Assembly (NCBI GenBank): GCA_963820955.1
Contig: CAWGCA010000047.1
Coordinates: 186,001 to 250,000, forward strand
DNA length: 64,000 nt
Direction: 5' to 3'
From: CAWGCA01 sp963820955
Lineage (GTDB): Bacteria; Pseudomonadota; Gammaproteobacteria; Chromatiales; Chromatiaceae
The position numbers and the translations under genes were made by a program. The first letter of the stretch is position 1. Every line of letters begins with the position of its first letter. Below are positions 25,119 through 34,574 of the stretch, piece after piece. The notes beneath the pieces were generated by a model. It was not told the origin of the DNA. It worked only from the letters and a program-made list of their open reading frames with translations, and did not search any database.

Positions 25119-25949
25119 TTATTGCGCGGCTTGATCGACGCTTATCTCGAATTTACCGAACCACTTTCTGCTCAGTGCCTCCAGCGAGTTGGTGCCGTCC
25201 ATTCGAGTCAGAAAATTCTCGGTCCAGTTGACAAACAGCGGATCGTTGTCCGGCAGGGCAATACCGATGGGTTCGTAGCTGAGCAGGGACAGGACCGAGA
25301 CGAAGCCGGCATCGGGGTGGCTCTGCAGCGTGGATAGGCAGATCGGGTATTCGCTAAGCAGGGCCCCCACCTGGTCGTCTATGACCAGCTGAACACCGCT
25401 GGCGATGTCCTCGGTGGTGGTTACCGTCGCCTTGGGCAGCAGGGTCCTGACGAAGCGCTCACTGGTCGAGCCCTTGAGCACGGCGATACGGGTTTCAGGG
25501 CGGTTCAGTTCTTCCGCCTCCGCCGCCCGGGCGAGGTTCTCATTCTTGCTGACCAGGCATTTACCGGAGGTCAGATAGGGGCCGACAAAGGCCACCTTCT
25601 TATTGCGTTCCGGGGTGATGGTCAGGTTGGAGATCACCACATCTACGTCGCCCCGCTGCAAGGCAGGCAGCAGATCGGCAAAGCGAAGGGTTTTGATGGT
25701 AAGGCGCACATCCATTACATCTGCCATCAGGCGGGCCATGTCGATGTCGAAACCGACCACCTGGCCGTCCTTTGTATAGGTCATCGGTGGCATGTTGGCC
25801 GAGGTTCCAAGAATCAGTTCACCGCGCTGTTCGATGCGTGACAGAACCGGTGCCGTGGTTTTTTCGGAACTGCTGCCCTGCATTGTATTACAGCCGGTAA
25901 TCTGCAACGCCAGGAGCAGTAAAAGAGCGAGTTTGAAAAGTCGGTTCAT
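25119..25949 (-). CDS. Amino-acid-type ABC solute-binding lipoprotein (family 3)
   Basis: 276 residues with AAGGA 7-8 bases before the ATG. The lipobox ALQITGC puts the lipid cysteine at residue 20. The mature part is a bacterial extracellular solute-binding family 3 protein: LSRIEQRGELILGTSANMPP, VVGFDIDMARLMADVMDV and LLPALQRGDVDVVISNLTITPER. Members bind polar amino acids or related small molecules for ABC uptake or signalling. No permease or ATPase gene is next to it, so the transporter partner is unknown. It is divergent from the outer membrane factor gene. Confidence 0.85.
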   Translation of the reverse strand: MNRLFKLALLLLLALQITGCNTMQGSSSEKTTAPVLSRIEQRGELILGTSANMPPMTYTKDGQVVGFDIDMARLMADVMDVRLTIKTLRFADLLPALQRGDVDVVISNLTITPERNKKVAFVGPYLTSGKCLVSKNENLARAAEAEELNRPETRIAVLKGSTSERFVRTLLPKATVTTTEDIASGVQLVIDDQVGALLSEYPICLSTLQSHPDAGFVSVLSLLSYEPIGIALPDNDPLFVNWTENFLTRMDGTNSLEALSRKWFGKFEISVDQAAQ

Positions 25950-26197
25950 AATGTGTTCCTTAACACTAAATTTAGCTAAAAATATACGGGGATGCGGGTG
26001 CGAAGAGCGGTCACCACAGGGGTCGGGCAGGTAAAATAGCCGGATCTCGGGAGTGGGTCAATGGTCGCTCTCTCGCGCTGGCCCGGGCCCTGGTTCCGGA
26101 ATAGGTTTTCTTTCCTGTTGCATTAAGGTATTTTCTGGCAGGAGTTGTCAACCGTGGCCTTCATCGGTTGAATTGATTTGTCGAGGCGGGGAGAAAT

Positions 26198-27787
26198 ATG
26201 AAAAATAAACAATTTGTTTGGTCGCCGGTTTTTCTCACCATCAGCCTGTTGCTCAACGCCTGCACTACCCTGGGACCCGATTTTCAGACACCAGATGCGC
26301 CGAAATTGGAGCGCTGGCAGGAGACCGATGAGCCTGGAATAACGACGGAAGGGCCGACGGACGACCGTGAATGGTGGAAGGTTTTCAACGACCCGGTGCT
26401 GGACCGCCTGATCGATACCGCTTATCGCCAAAACCTGGATCTGCGTATCGCCGGCCTGCGAATCCTCCAGGGCCAGGCGCAACTCGCAATCGCCGTGGGT
26501 GCCCAGTACCCCCAGAATCAACAGGCATTCGGTTCCGCCACTCGCACCCGGGCCAGCGAGAATCCGGCCAATACCTCCCCGGCGCTGGACCAGACCTTCA
26601 ACAACTACGAGCTGGGATTTCAGGCCGGCTGGGAGCTGGATTTCTGGGGCAGGTTTCGGCGCAACGTGGAATCCGCAGAGGCCAATTTGAACGCCTCGGT
26701 GGCCGACTACGATAATGCGATGGTCTCGCTGACCGCCGAAGTGGCCCGTGCCTACCTGCAGATTCGCACCTTCGAGCAACGAATCCGGCTGGCGCAGGAG
26801 AACGTCAAGCTGCAGCAGCGTTCACTGGATATCGTCAGTGTGCGTTTCCGCAACGGCGCGGTCAGCGAACTGGACGTGCAGCAGGCCAAGAGTCTGCTGT
26901 TTACCACCAAGTCACTGGTGCCGGAGTTACAGCGGGGTCTGCGCCAGACCCAAAATGGCCTGGCAGTGCTGCTCGGGATGATGCCTGGTGAGATTCAGGG
27001 CCTGCTCGATGGTTCCGAAGACGCGGATATCCCGGCCGCGCCAGCACAGGTCGCGGTCGGGCTTCCGGCCGACCTGCTGCTGCGCCGGCCCGATATCCGA
27101 AGCGCCGAACTGACCGCTGCGGTGCAGAACGCCCAGATAGGCATTGCCCAGGCGGACCTCTATCCCAGTATTTCACTGGCCGGCCAAATCGGGGTGCAGT
27201 CGGAGAATGGCAGTGATCTGTTCGAGACCGACAGCCTGTTCGGTTCCATCGGCCCAGGCTTCAGCTGGAACATACTCAACTACGGCCGGATCAAGAATAA
27301 CGTGCGGCTGCAGGATGCCGGGCTGCAGCAACTGCTGGTCGATTATAGCAACACCGTCCTCAAGGCCTATCAGGAGGTCGAAAACGCCCAGAGCGGCTTT
27401 CTGCGCACCCAGGAGCAGGAGCGCTATCTGGCGGACAGCGTCAAGGCGTCAGAGCGGTCGGTGGCGATCTCCATGCTCCAGTACCGGGAGGGGATGATCG
27501 ATTACAACCGGGTGACCACCATCCAGGGTGACCTGGTCGACCAACAGGACCAATGGACCCAGGTGCGTGGTGGGGTAGTCATCAACCTGGTCTCCCTCTA
27601 CAAGGCGCTGGGGGGCGGCTGGCAGATCCGGGAGGGCAAGCCCTTCGTGCCGGCACAGACGATCGAGGCCATGCGCAACCGTACCGACTGGGGCGGGCTG
27701 TTGCCGCCTGAGGCGTTGCCGGAGGGTCTGCCGGAAACCCCGAAACCGGCCGCTGAGCAACCCTTCTTCCAGAAGGTGCAGTGGTAG
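26198..27787 (+). CDS. Outer membrane efflux lipoprotein (NodT/OprM family)
   Basis: 529 residues. The lipobox LLLNAC gives a lipid cysteine at residue 22, followed by TTLGPDFQTPDAP, the typical start of the NodT/OprM group. Two TolC-like halves are visible: REWWKVFNDPVLDRLIDTAYRQN with GWELDFWGRFRRNVESAEAN in the first, and VGLPADLLLRRPDIRSAELTAAVQNAQIGIAQADLYPSISLAG in the second. These form outer membrane exit ducts for RND, MFS or ABC efflux pumps. No inner membrane pump or adaptor gene is adjacent. The last 60 residues are proline-rich and longer than usual. Confidence 0.9.
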   Translation: MKNKQFVWSPVFLTISLLLNACTTLGPDFQTPDAPKLERWQETDEPGITTEGPTDDREWWKVFNDPVLDRLIDTAYRQNLDLRIAGLRILQGQAQLAIAVGAQYPQNQQAFGSATRTRASENPANTSPALDQTFNNYELGFQAGWELDFWGRFRRNVESAEANLNASVADYDNAMVSLTAEVARAYLQIRTFEQRIRLAQENVKLQQRSLDIVSVRFRNGAVSELDVQQAKSLLFTTKSLVPELQRGLRQTQNGLAVLLGMMPGEIQGLLDGSEDADIPAAPAQVAVGLPADLLLRRPDIRSAELTAAVQNAQIGIAQADLYPSISLAGQIGVQSENGSDLFETDSLFGSIGPGFSWNILNYGRIKNNVRLQDAGLQQLLVDYSNTVLKAYQEVENAQSGFLRTQEQERYLADSVKASERSVAISMLQYREGMIDYNRVTTIQGDLVDQQDQWTQVRGGVVINLVSLYKALGGGWQIREGKPFVPAQTIEAMRNRTDWGGLLPPEALPEGLPETPKPAAEQPFFQKVQW

Positions 27788-28115
27788 ATTAAACGCCCAT
27801 TTTTTCATCGGACTTCGTCGCTGGTGTCGCTGTTTCAATCTGAAACGGGGGTGTTGTGCGGTTGAAGCGGGCACTCTGCACCCTGGCGTGAATGAAGGTG
27901 CCGGAAGAGGCAGCGGATCATTATCCGGTTAGGGCTATAGCCGGATCCTTCTCTGCCGCCCAAGGGTATTTGCTTCGCGCCACTGCCCCGAATATCAAAA
28001 TAAACGGGTAAATTGCCTATTCAGGGTGCGCGCAACGCACACTACTACCGGCCATGCATTTGCCTGGGTTGCGGTGAATAGTCTTTTCTGTGGAAGGTTT
28101 GTATCCGAGTTTCTG
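27788..28115. other. Intergenic region between convergent genes
   Basis: About 330 bases without a convincing gene. A two-part stem at 27909-27957 (outer GGCAG/CTGCC, inner ATCCGG/CCGGAT) may help terminate the efflux gene. Nothing else is seen. Confidence 0.35.
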
Positions 28116-28796
28116 TTACTCCTTCAAGTGCAGCATCAGTTGACCCTCCTCTACCCGCGCCGCGGCTACACCGTCGGCAAAGGACTTCCAGAACCCTGCA
28201 TCGTTCCCGAATTCCTGCACCAGGTCGATATTTTTCAGGCCGCCAAGCCAGGCATTGGGTAGAGGGACGCCCATGACGGAGACGCCTTTCAGACGTACGA
28301 TGGGTTTGCCGTTGTCATAGGCAAAGGCGACACCGGTCCGGACCCGGAGGATACGGCCGCCCAACACAGGAAAGTCCTCATCCACCGGCACCAGGATTTT
28401 GGCGCTGATCAGGTCATCGGAGAGATCGATAGCGACGCGCCTGGCTAGATCGGTATTTTTTGCCAGCAGTGCGTTCAGTTCACGTTCGCTGAAGTGGATC
28501 TCCCGGGAGGCTCCCACTTCGCTGTAGGCTTCGGGTTCAAGCGCGCCTGGCTGAGAGGGAGCGGCCGGGCGACTGGGGGGCGACAATGGATCCAGGCTCT
28601 CGATTTTGGCCGAAAGCACCTGCTCTTCCTGCACATCCAGGGTTACCGGCGTAAACTCCGAGGGAAAGAGATAGAACTTAACCAGCCAGAGCGTAAGCGC
28701 TACCGTCGCCAGCATGGCGATCACGACGATTGCCAGTACCTGGAGCCATCCAAACCGTTTACCTTTTTCGGTCGAAGCAGGGGTATTCGCTTCCAT
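28116..28796 (-). CDS. Hypothetical membrane-anchored protein
   Basis: 226 residues with AAAGG about 8 bases before the ATG. A basic N-terminus and one membrane segment (about residues 19-41, VLAIVVIAMLATVALTLWLVKFY) suggest a type II anchor with the body in the periplasm. A proline-rich linker (about 72-90) precedes a folded part (EIHFSERELNALLAKNTDLARRVAIDLSDDLISAKILVPVDEDFP, stated here as the block around residues 98-145). I recognise no characterised family. It is divergent from the DUF937 gene. Confidence 0.65.
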   Translation of the reverse strand: MEANTPASTEKGKRFGWLQVLAIVVIAMLATVALTLWLVKFYLFPSEFTPVTLDVQEEQVLSAKIESLDPLSPPSRPAAPSQPGALEPEAYSEVGASREIHFSERELNALLAKNTDLARRVAIDLSDDLISAKILVPVDEDFPVLGGRILRVRTGVAFAYDNGKPIVRLKGVSVMGVPLPNAWLGGLKNIDLVQEFGNDAGFWKSFADGVAAARVEEGQLMLHLKE

Positions 28797-28988
28797 GGTA
28801 TTGCCTTTACCTCATTTGATGCGATTGTTTTCCGGGCGTCACCGCCGAGTTTGTCGGGTGGTCGACAAAAACCCTGCATCTTATAGTACCATTCCCTTGA
28901 TGAGAGGACATTTTCGTCGTTCGCCGGCAGGGCAGAGGGTCTGGCGTGGTTGTTTCCAAATGAAAACGAGGGTGAAAAGGCGACTATC

Positions 28989-29546
28989 ATGAATCTGTTG
29001 GAGATGATGCTGAGTGGCCAGAATCAAGGCCAGATTCAGCAGCTGGCCCGTAGTTTCGGTATCGATGAAGACCAGGCCCAGGCGGCCGTATCCCAGATGG
29101 TACCCGCCCTCTCCCAGGGTCTGCGGCGCAATATCGGTAGTGAGGACGGGTTGGGCGGCCTGCTGAAGGCGCTGCAGAAGGGGGGGCATCAGAAGTACGT
29201 AGATCACCCGGAGAGCCTTACTGAACGACAGACCACGGAGGAGGGAAATGCCATTCTGGGCCACATTTTCGGCAGCAAGGAGGTGAGTCGAACGGTGGCG
29301 GATCGCACCAATGTCGCGACTGGTCTGGATGCGGGTATGCTGAAAAAGATGTTGCCGGTGGTGGCAAGTATGATGATGGGCTCTCTCAGTAAACAGGCAT
29401 CCGGTGCGGGATTACCTGACAGCAGCGCAGTCGCCCCCGCATCGACCGGTGGCATGATGGATATGCTGAGCGGTTTTCTCGATACCGACAAGGATGGCTC
29501 CGTGGTGGATGATCTGCTGGGGATGGCAGGGAAACTGTTTCGCTGA
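28989..29546 (+). CDS. DUF937 family protein
   Basis: 185 residues from the ATG at 28989; an upstream TTG at 28950 is less likely. The sequence is helical and resembles DUF937: LLEMMLSGQNQGQIQQLARSF, then VSQMVPALSQGLRRN, ILGHIFGSKEVSRTVADR and LLPVVASMMMGSLSKQ. It ends with TDKDGSVVDDLLGMAGKLFR, like other members (KDGSxxDD). A calcium-binding look of DTDKDGS is possible but unproven. The family function is unknown. It is followed 67 bases later by a beta-CASP nuclease gene. Confidence 0.78.
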   Translation: MNLLEMMLSGQNQGQIQQLARSFGIDEDQAQAAVSQMVPALSQGLRRNIGSEDGLGGLLKALQKGGHQKYVDHPESLTERQTTEEGNAILGHIFGSKEVSRTVADRTNVATGLDAGMLKKMLPVVASMMMGSLSKQASGAGLPDSSAVAPASTGGMMDMLSGFLDTDKDGSVVDDLLGMAGKLFR

Positions 29547-29613
29547 ACGCGCCGTGAAATTTCGACCCGAAGCCACTATCGGCCCGGTGAAACACCGGCC
29601 AGGAGTATAAGGT

Positions 29614-31020
29614 ATGGAACTGGAGTTTTATGGCGCTGCCGCCGGGGTAACCGGGTCCTGTCACATCCTCCGCTGCAATGGCCATCAACTGCTGCTGGAT
29701 TGTGGTCTGGTGCAGGGCCGGCGGCAGGAGGAGGAGAGCAACCGAAATCCCTTTCCCTTTGAGCCTGCGAAGATCGATGCAGTCGTCCTCAGTCATGGCC
29801 ATATCGATCACTCGGGACGTCTTCCGTTGCTGTTCAAGCGGGGGTTTAGGGGGCCGGTCTACACCCAGAACGCCACCCGGGATCTATGCGGTGTGCTGCT
29901 GCAGGATTCGGCAGGCCTGGCCGAACGGGATGCCAAGTATGAAAATCGTCGCCGCGCCCGCAAGGGGTTGGACCCGCTGGAGCCGCTCTACGATCGACAG
30001 GACGCCAAAGAGGCCGTGACCGGGATGGTGGGCCTGCGCTACCGCGAGAAACGGGAGATCCTGCCTGGCGTGGAGATCCGTTTTCAGGATGCGGGGCATA
30101 TTCTAGGCTCGGCGATGGTGGAGATCTGGCTTAGCGAAGGGGATATCAGCCGCAAGCTTGTCTTCAGCGGTGATATCGGTCAGTACGAGACACCGATCCT
30201 GAACAATCCGACGGAGATCTCTGACGCGGATCTGGTCATAATGGAAAGTACCTACGGCGACAGACTGCATCGGGACCGGCAGCTCACCATCGAGGAGATA
30301 GGAGAGGTGATCAGTGCCGCACGCCATGACCGGGGCAACATCCTCATCCCCGCCTTCTCGATTGGTCGTAGTCAGGAGATTCTCTACCTGATGGGGACGC
30401 ATTACCAGGAGTGGGGACTCGACCGCTGGCAGATATTTTTAGACAGCCCGATGGCGATCGAGGCCACCCACATCTATTGGGACTATCCTCATCTCTACGA
30501 TGAAGAAGCGACCCGGCTGCGGCGCAATATCCATGAGATGCCGATCCTTAAGAGCCTGCACTTGACCAGCAGTGTTGCCGAATCTCAAGCAATAAACCGG
30601 CTGAAAAGCGGCGCCATCATTATTGCCGGTAGTGGCATGTGCACCGGTGGACGCATTGTTCATCATCTGAAGCACAATGTCTGGCGGCGGGAGTGTCATG
30701 TGGTTATCGTTGGCTACCAGGCCTACGGAACCCTGGGAAGACGACTGGTCAACGGCGAAGAGACGGTTCGGATTCACGGTGAGACCTTGCAGGTCAGGGC
30801 CCGGATTCATACCGTTGGTGGCCTCTCGGCCCATGCCGATCAGAACGATCTGTTGCGCTGGATCGGTGGATTCAACAACAGCCCGCCCGTGTTCGTGGTC
30901 CATGGCGAACCAGAAACCAGGGCCAACTTCAGCCGCTTGCTGGGGGAGAGGCTGCAACTGTCGGCGACGGTTCCCCAGCCGGGGGACGTAGTGGATCTGG
31001 CCGCCATAGGCGCTGCCTGA
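29614..31020 (+). CDS. Metallo-beta-lactamase/beta-CASP RNA nuclease, paralog 1
   Basis: 468 residues with all main motifs of the beta-CASP branch: HGHIDH at 61-66 (zinc ligands), DAGHILGSAMVE (third motif), FSGDIGQ (fourth), ESTYGDRLH, GSGMCTGGRIVHHLKHN and LSAHADQNDLL. The opening GAAAGVTGSCHILRCNGH matches YsH1/CPSF-73-like bacterial exonucleases. The family degrades or processes RNA as endo- or 5' exonuclease. A second full copy lies at 58682-60103 and a decayed fragment at 61256-61520. Ribosome site GGAG is about 12 bases upstream and weak. Cellular target is unknown. Confidence 0.9.
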   Translation: MELEFYGAAAGVTGSCHILRCNGHQLLLDCGLVQGRRQEEESNRNPFPFEPAKIDAVVLSHGHIDHSGRLPLLFKRGFRGPVYTQNATRDLCGVLLQDSAGLAERDAKYENRRRARKGLDPLEPLYDRQDAKEAVTGMVGLRYREKREILPGVEIRFQDAGHILGSAMVEIWLSEGDISRKLVFSGDIGQYETPILNNPTEISDADLVIMESTYGDRLHRDRQLTIEEIGEVISAARHDRGNILIPAFSIGRSQEILYLMGTHYQEWGLDRWQIFLDSPMAIEATHIYWDYPHLYDEEATRLRRNIHEMPILKSLHLTSSVAESQAINRLKSGAIIIAGSGMCTGGRIVHHLKHNVWRRECHVVIVGYQAYGTLGRRLVNGEETVRIHGETLQVRARIHTVGGLSAHADQNDLLRWIGGFNNSPPVFVVHGEPETRANFSRLLGERLQLSATVPQPGDVVDLAAIGAA

Positions 31021-31108
31021 GCCGGCTGGTTTAACACCGGGTAAGATTGGGTAGGGGTTACGGTTAGGGAGAGGTTTATCCGGGTAGCAGGATCGGGTTA
31101 ATCTCTAG

Positions 31109-31190
31109 GGTCATTTTCATGCGCTTGCGCGTACGAAAATAGTGGTGCGTCCCTCTACCACGAGGACAGCTCGAATTTTTCGAGGTGTCC
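31109..31190 (-). repeat. Short inverted relative of the multi-hairpin element (copy C)
   Basis: 82 bases that on the minus strand match the first half of copies A and B: the first hairpin (GGACACCTCGAA arm) and the second one (TATTTTCGTACGCGCAAGCG) are kept, with several substitutions, while the third and fourth hairpins are missing. TCTAG flanks it on both sides (31104-31108 and 31191-31195; CTCTAG if six bases are counted), so it may have moved as a short form. It sits between the beta-CASP gene and yegP. Confidence 0.6.
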
Positions 31191-31307
31191 TCTAGCTGGT
31201 CGAATCTCTTTCGACGGGCACGCAAGGGCCCGCCGTGATGAGATCGGTTTTAAGGGGTGTGAGATTCATCCCGCGAGAGAAGCAACAAAACCTCAGGAGA
31301 GATGGCA

Positions 31308-31631
31308 ATGAAAGCAGTGTTAAAAGAGAGCCAGGCGCAGGAGCCTTTCAGCTTTTCCTTTGTCGATGGGGAAGGAAAGATCGTGGCCAAGAGCGAAAAC
31401 TACAAGGCAAAGAAGAGTGCCCTGAATGGTGTCGAGTCCGTGCGGAATAACTGCCAGGACGACGCCCGTTATGAGTTGAAAGAGGCCAAGAACGGTAAGT
31501 TCTATTTCAATCTGAAGGCTGCCAACGGTCAGATTGTGGCGACCAGCGCGATGTACGCTACGGAAGCAGATCGGAGCAGTGCCATCGTCGAACTGAAGGC
31601 AGACGGGCCTGGCGCTCCCCTCGAAGAGTAG
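31308..31631 (+). CDS. yegP: YegP-like DUF1508 protein (two repeats)
   Basis: 107 residues from the ATG at 31308, chosen because AGGAG lies 8 bases upstream; the ATG six bases earlier is too close. The protein is two DUF1508 repeats: FSFVDGEGKIVAKSENYKAKKSALNGVESV and FYFNLKAANGQIVATSAMYATEADRSSAIVEL. This is the YegP arrangement. Function is unknown. A strong terminator follows. Repeat copy C is about 120 bases upstream. Confidence 0.85.
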   Translation: MKAVLKESQAQEPFSFSFVDGEGKIVAKSENYKAKKSALNGVESVRNNCQDDARYELKEAKNGKFYFNLKAANGQIVATSAMYATEADRSSAIVELKADGPGAPLEE

Positions 31632-31673
31632 GCTAATCGGCGGACCGCCGGCAAGCGAGGATCTCTTTACCGT

Positions 31674-31732
31674 AAAAAATCAGCCCGCCACCGGCAACCG
31701 CTAAGGACTAGCCGGGAGCGGGCTGATTTTTT
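31674..31732. terminator. Terminator after yegP
   Basis: Long arms AAAAAATCAGCCCGC and GCGGGCTGATTTTTT enclose about 29 bases. The A-tract before and T-tract after make it a good terminator, possibly working in both directions. Confidence 0.8.
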
Positions 31733-31769
31733 TGGTCAATGGTGAGTATCCGCATAATGCGAGAAGGTA

Positions 31770-34523
31770 GTGAAGCAACAGCCCTCGAACGCTTCAACCC
31801 GGAATGAGACTCGTGGTTCCGGCATGCCGATTCCTGTGCTGTCTCAGCCCCACGCCATATCCACGACCGAAGCGCTGGATGCCCTGCGCAGTTCGCCCCA
31901 TGGGCTGAGTCGTGCGGAGGCCGCGGCCCGTCTGGAAAGGTACGGGCCAAACGCGCTACCCCAATCCTTGCCACCGGGGTTTATCCAGGTATTCCTGCGT
32001 CAGTTTGCCAGCCCGTTGATCTATGTGCTGGTAGGTGCCGCTCTGGTTTCGCTGATGATCCAGGAGTGGTCCGACGCGGGATTCATCGCCGCGGTGTTAT
32101 TGGTTAACGCCATTATCGGCTGTATTCAGGAGTTCTCGGCCCAGCGCGCCGCCTCGGCTCTGAATCAGCTGGTCAGCACCAACTGCCGGATACTGCGCGA
32201 GGGGGAGAGCTACGAGATCGATGCCGAGGTGCTGACCCCGGGTGATATCGTGCTGCTGGAGTCGGGCGACCGGGTACCGGCTGATCTGCGGCTGCTCGCG
32301 AATCACGATCTCGAAGTGGACGAATCCCTTTTGACCGGCGAATCCCAGGCGGTGTTGAAGGACGCGGATCATACACTGAGCGCGGACAGTGCGCTGGGTG
32401 ACCGGGTCAATATGGCCTTTGCAGGCACTCTGGTAAGCCGGGGTCGAGGCAGTGGGGTAGTGGTTGCCACCGCGCTGGCAACCGAACTTGGTCAGATCGC
32501 CCAGGCGGTGCTGGGCAGGGCGGCGGCGAAGGCGCCGCTTCTGATCCGGATGGAGAGGTTCACCCACCGGGTGGCGCTGCTGGTAGGGCTTGCTGCCTTG
32601 CTGATGGCGGGGGTGGCGTTGAGTCGTGGCATGCCGCTGGCTGAGATCTTTCTGCTGGCGGTTGCGCTGGCGGTATCTGCCATTCCTGAGGGGCTGCCGG
32701 TGGCGCTTACCGTTGCCTTGGCCATCGGTATGCGGCGGATGGCAAGACGCAGCGTGATCGTGCGGCGTTTGGTGGCGGTGGAAGCCCTGGGTTCCTGCAC
32801 CTTCATCGCCACCGACAAGACCGGCACGCTGACGGTGAATCAGCTGACGGCACGGCGTATCCTTTTCCCGGGTTGTGATGTCTGGGAGGTGACCGGAGAC
32901 AGCCATCAGCCCGAAGGTACCATCGTTACGCCGGCGGGGACCCCCGAGCCGGATGAGCAGGTGTTGCTGGAACAGCTCTGCCGGGCGGCGGTGCTGGCCA
33001 ACGAGGGATTTCTGGGGCGTCGCGGCGAAGGTTGGACCCATCATGGTGACGCGCTCGACGTGGCGCTACTGGTAATGGCCCACAAAGCCGGGATCACCCA
33101 GGCGGAGACGGTCAATGCCTTTCCCGAGATGGCAGATATCCCGTTCGAATCTGAACGCCTCTTCTCCGCCAGCCTCAACCGGGTTGGGGAAGATCAGTTC
33201 GCCTTCGTAAAGGGGGCCCTGGAGCAACTGCAGCCGATGTGCAGTGGTATGGCGACGAGGTCGGGGTCCGCGTCACTGGACTGGAGCTGGTTGGAACAGC
33301 AGGCACAGAATCTGGCCGGCCAGGGATATCGGGTGATTGCGTTGGCAGCAGGGAGGATTGGGCTGAGCTCGGGTGAGGTGTTTTCCGAGGAACACCTGCG
33401 GGGGTTGGATCTGCTCGGCCTGGTGGGTATGATCGATCCGCTTCGTGCCGAGGCCAAGGCCGCGGTTGCCGCCTGTCAGAAGGCGGGTATCGAGGTGGCT
33501 ATGGTGACCGGGGACCATCCCGCCACTGCCTTTGCCATCGCCCGCGAACTGGAACTGGCCGACTCGCAGGATCAATTGGTCACCGGGCCTGAACTGCGAC
33601 AGGCACCTGATGACGAGGCCATGGACCGCCTTACCCGGCGGGCCAGGGTTTTTGCCCGGGTGGAGCCGCAGCAGAAACTGGCCATTGTTCACTCCCTGCA
33701 GCGCAACGGTCACTTCGTGGCGGTAAGCGGTGATGGGGCCAACGATGCACCCGCGTTGCGGGCAGCTCAGGTCGGCGTCGCGATGGGACGCAGCGGCACC
33801 GACGTGGCGCGTGAGACGGCCGAACTGATAATTACTGACGACAACTTTGCCTCGATAGTGGCCGGGGTCGAGGAGGGACGGGTCGCCTATGCCAACGTGC
33901 GCAAGGTGATTTTCCTGCTCATCTCTACCGGGGTAGCCGAACTGGTGCTCTTCACTTTGGCGTTGCTGACAGGGCTGCCGTTGCCACTGCTGGCGGTGCA
34001 GCTGCTCTGGTTGAATCTGGTGACCAATGGCATCCAGGATGTGGCGCTGGCACTGGAACCGGCGGAAGGGGGGGAACTTCGCTATCCGCCGAGATCCCCC
34101 CAGGAGCCGATCTTCAATCGCTTGATGGTAGAACGGGTGATTCTCTCGGCCCTGGTCATGGGCAGCGTCGCTTTCCTGCTATTCCAATGGCTGCTCACCA
34201 GCGGCTACACGGTGGATGAGGCACGCAACGGCACCCTGCTGCTGATGGTGCTGTTTGAGAATATCCATGTATTCAACAGCCGTTCCGAGAGCCGCTCCGC
34301 CTTTCTCCACAATCCCCTGCGTAACCCGCTGCTGCTGTTCGGCACGGTCGCTGCCCAGTTGATACATATCGGCTCCATGTATACACCCTGGATCAGTGAG
34401 GTGCTGCGCGTACAGCCGGTCTCTCTCGATCACTGGCTGGAGTTGCTGGGATTGGCACTGATAATTCTGGTGGCCATGGAGCTCCACAAGGCGTTTCGCG
34501 GGGTATGGGCAAGCCGCCAATAA
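31770..34523 (+). CDS. Cation-transporting P-type ATPase (P2/SERCA-like)
   Basis: 917 residues from a GTG at 31770; an ATG at 31824 is also possible, and neither has a clear ribosome site. The layout is full P-type: N-terminal cation ATPase domain (ISTTEALDALRSSPHGL), actuator TGES in LLTGESQAV, PEGLPVALTVALAIGMRRM membrane motif, phosphorylation DKTGTLT (Asp near residue 348), MVTGDHPATA, GDGANDAPAL and a six-helix C-terminal region. PEGLP and the general order place it with P2-type pumps for calcium, or sodium/potassium, rather than heavy metals. Ion specificity cannot be settled. The ORF ends 83 bases before the fusion-enzyme start. Confidence 0.9.
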   Translation: MKQQPSNASTRNETRGSGMPIPVLSQPHAISTTEALDALRSSPHGLSRAEAAARLERYGPNALPQSLPPGFIQVFLRQFASPLIYVLVGAALVSLMIQEWSDAGFIAAVLLVNAIIGCIQEFSAQRAASALNQLVSTNCRILREGESYEIDAEVLTPGDIVLLESGDRVPADLRLLANHDLEVDESLLTGESQAVLKDADHTLSADSALGDRVNMAFAGTLVSRGRGSGVVVATALATELGQIAQAVLGRAAAKAPLLIRMERFTHRVALLVGLAALLMAGVALSRGMPLAEIFLLAVALAVSAIPEGLPVALTVALAIGMRRMARRSVIVRRLVAVEALGSCTFIATDKTGTLTVNQLTARRILFPGCDVWEVTGDSHQPEGTIVTPAGTPEPDEQVLLEQLCRAAVLANEGFLGRRGEGWTHHGDALDVALLVMAHKAGITQAETVNAFPEMADIPFESERLFSASLNRVGEDQFAFVKGALEQLQPMCSGMATRSGSASLDWSWLEQQAQNLAGQGYRVIALAAGRIGLSSGEVFSEEHLRGLDLLGLVGMIDPLRAEAKAAVAACQKAGIEVAMVTGDHPATAFAIARELELADSQDQLVTGPELRQAPDDEAMDRLTRRARVFARVEPQQKLAIVHSLQRNGHFVAVSGDGANDAPALRAAQVGVAMGRSGTDVARETAELIITDDNFASIVAGVEEGRVAYANVRKVIFLLISTGVAELVLFTLALLTGLPLPLLAVQLLWLNLVTNGIQDVALALEPAEGGELRYPPRSPQEPIFNRLMVERVILSALVMGSVAFLLFQWLLTSGYTVDEARNGTLLLMVLFENIHVFNSRSESRSAFLHNPLRNPLLLFGTVAAQLIHIGSMYTPWISEVLRVQPVSLDHWLELLGLALIILVAMELHKAFRGVWASRQ

Positions 34524-34574
34524 CTGGTCCGCCCGGAGAGCTACAGGCCGGGTGGTCGAAAAGGAGGTATGCTT

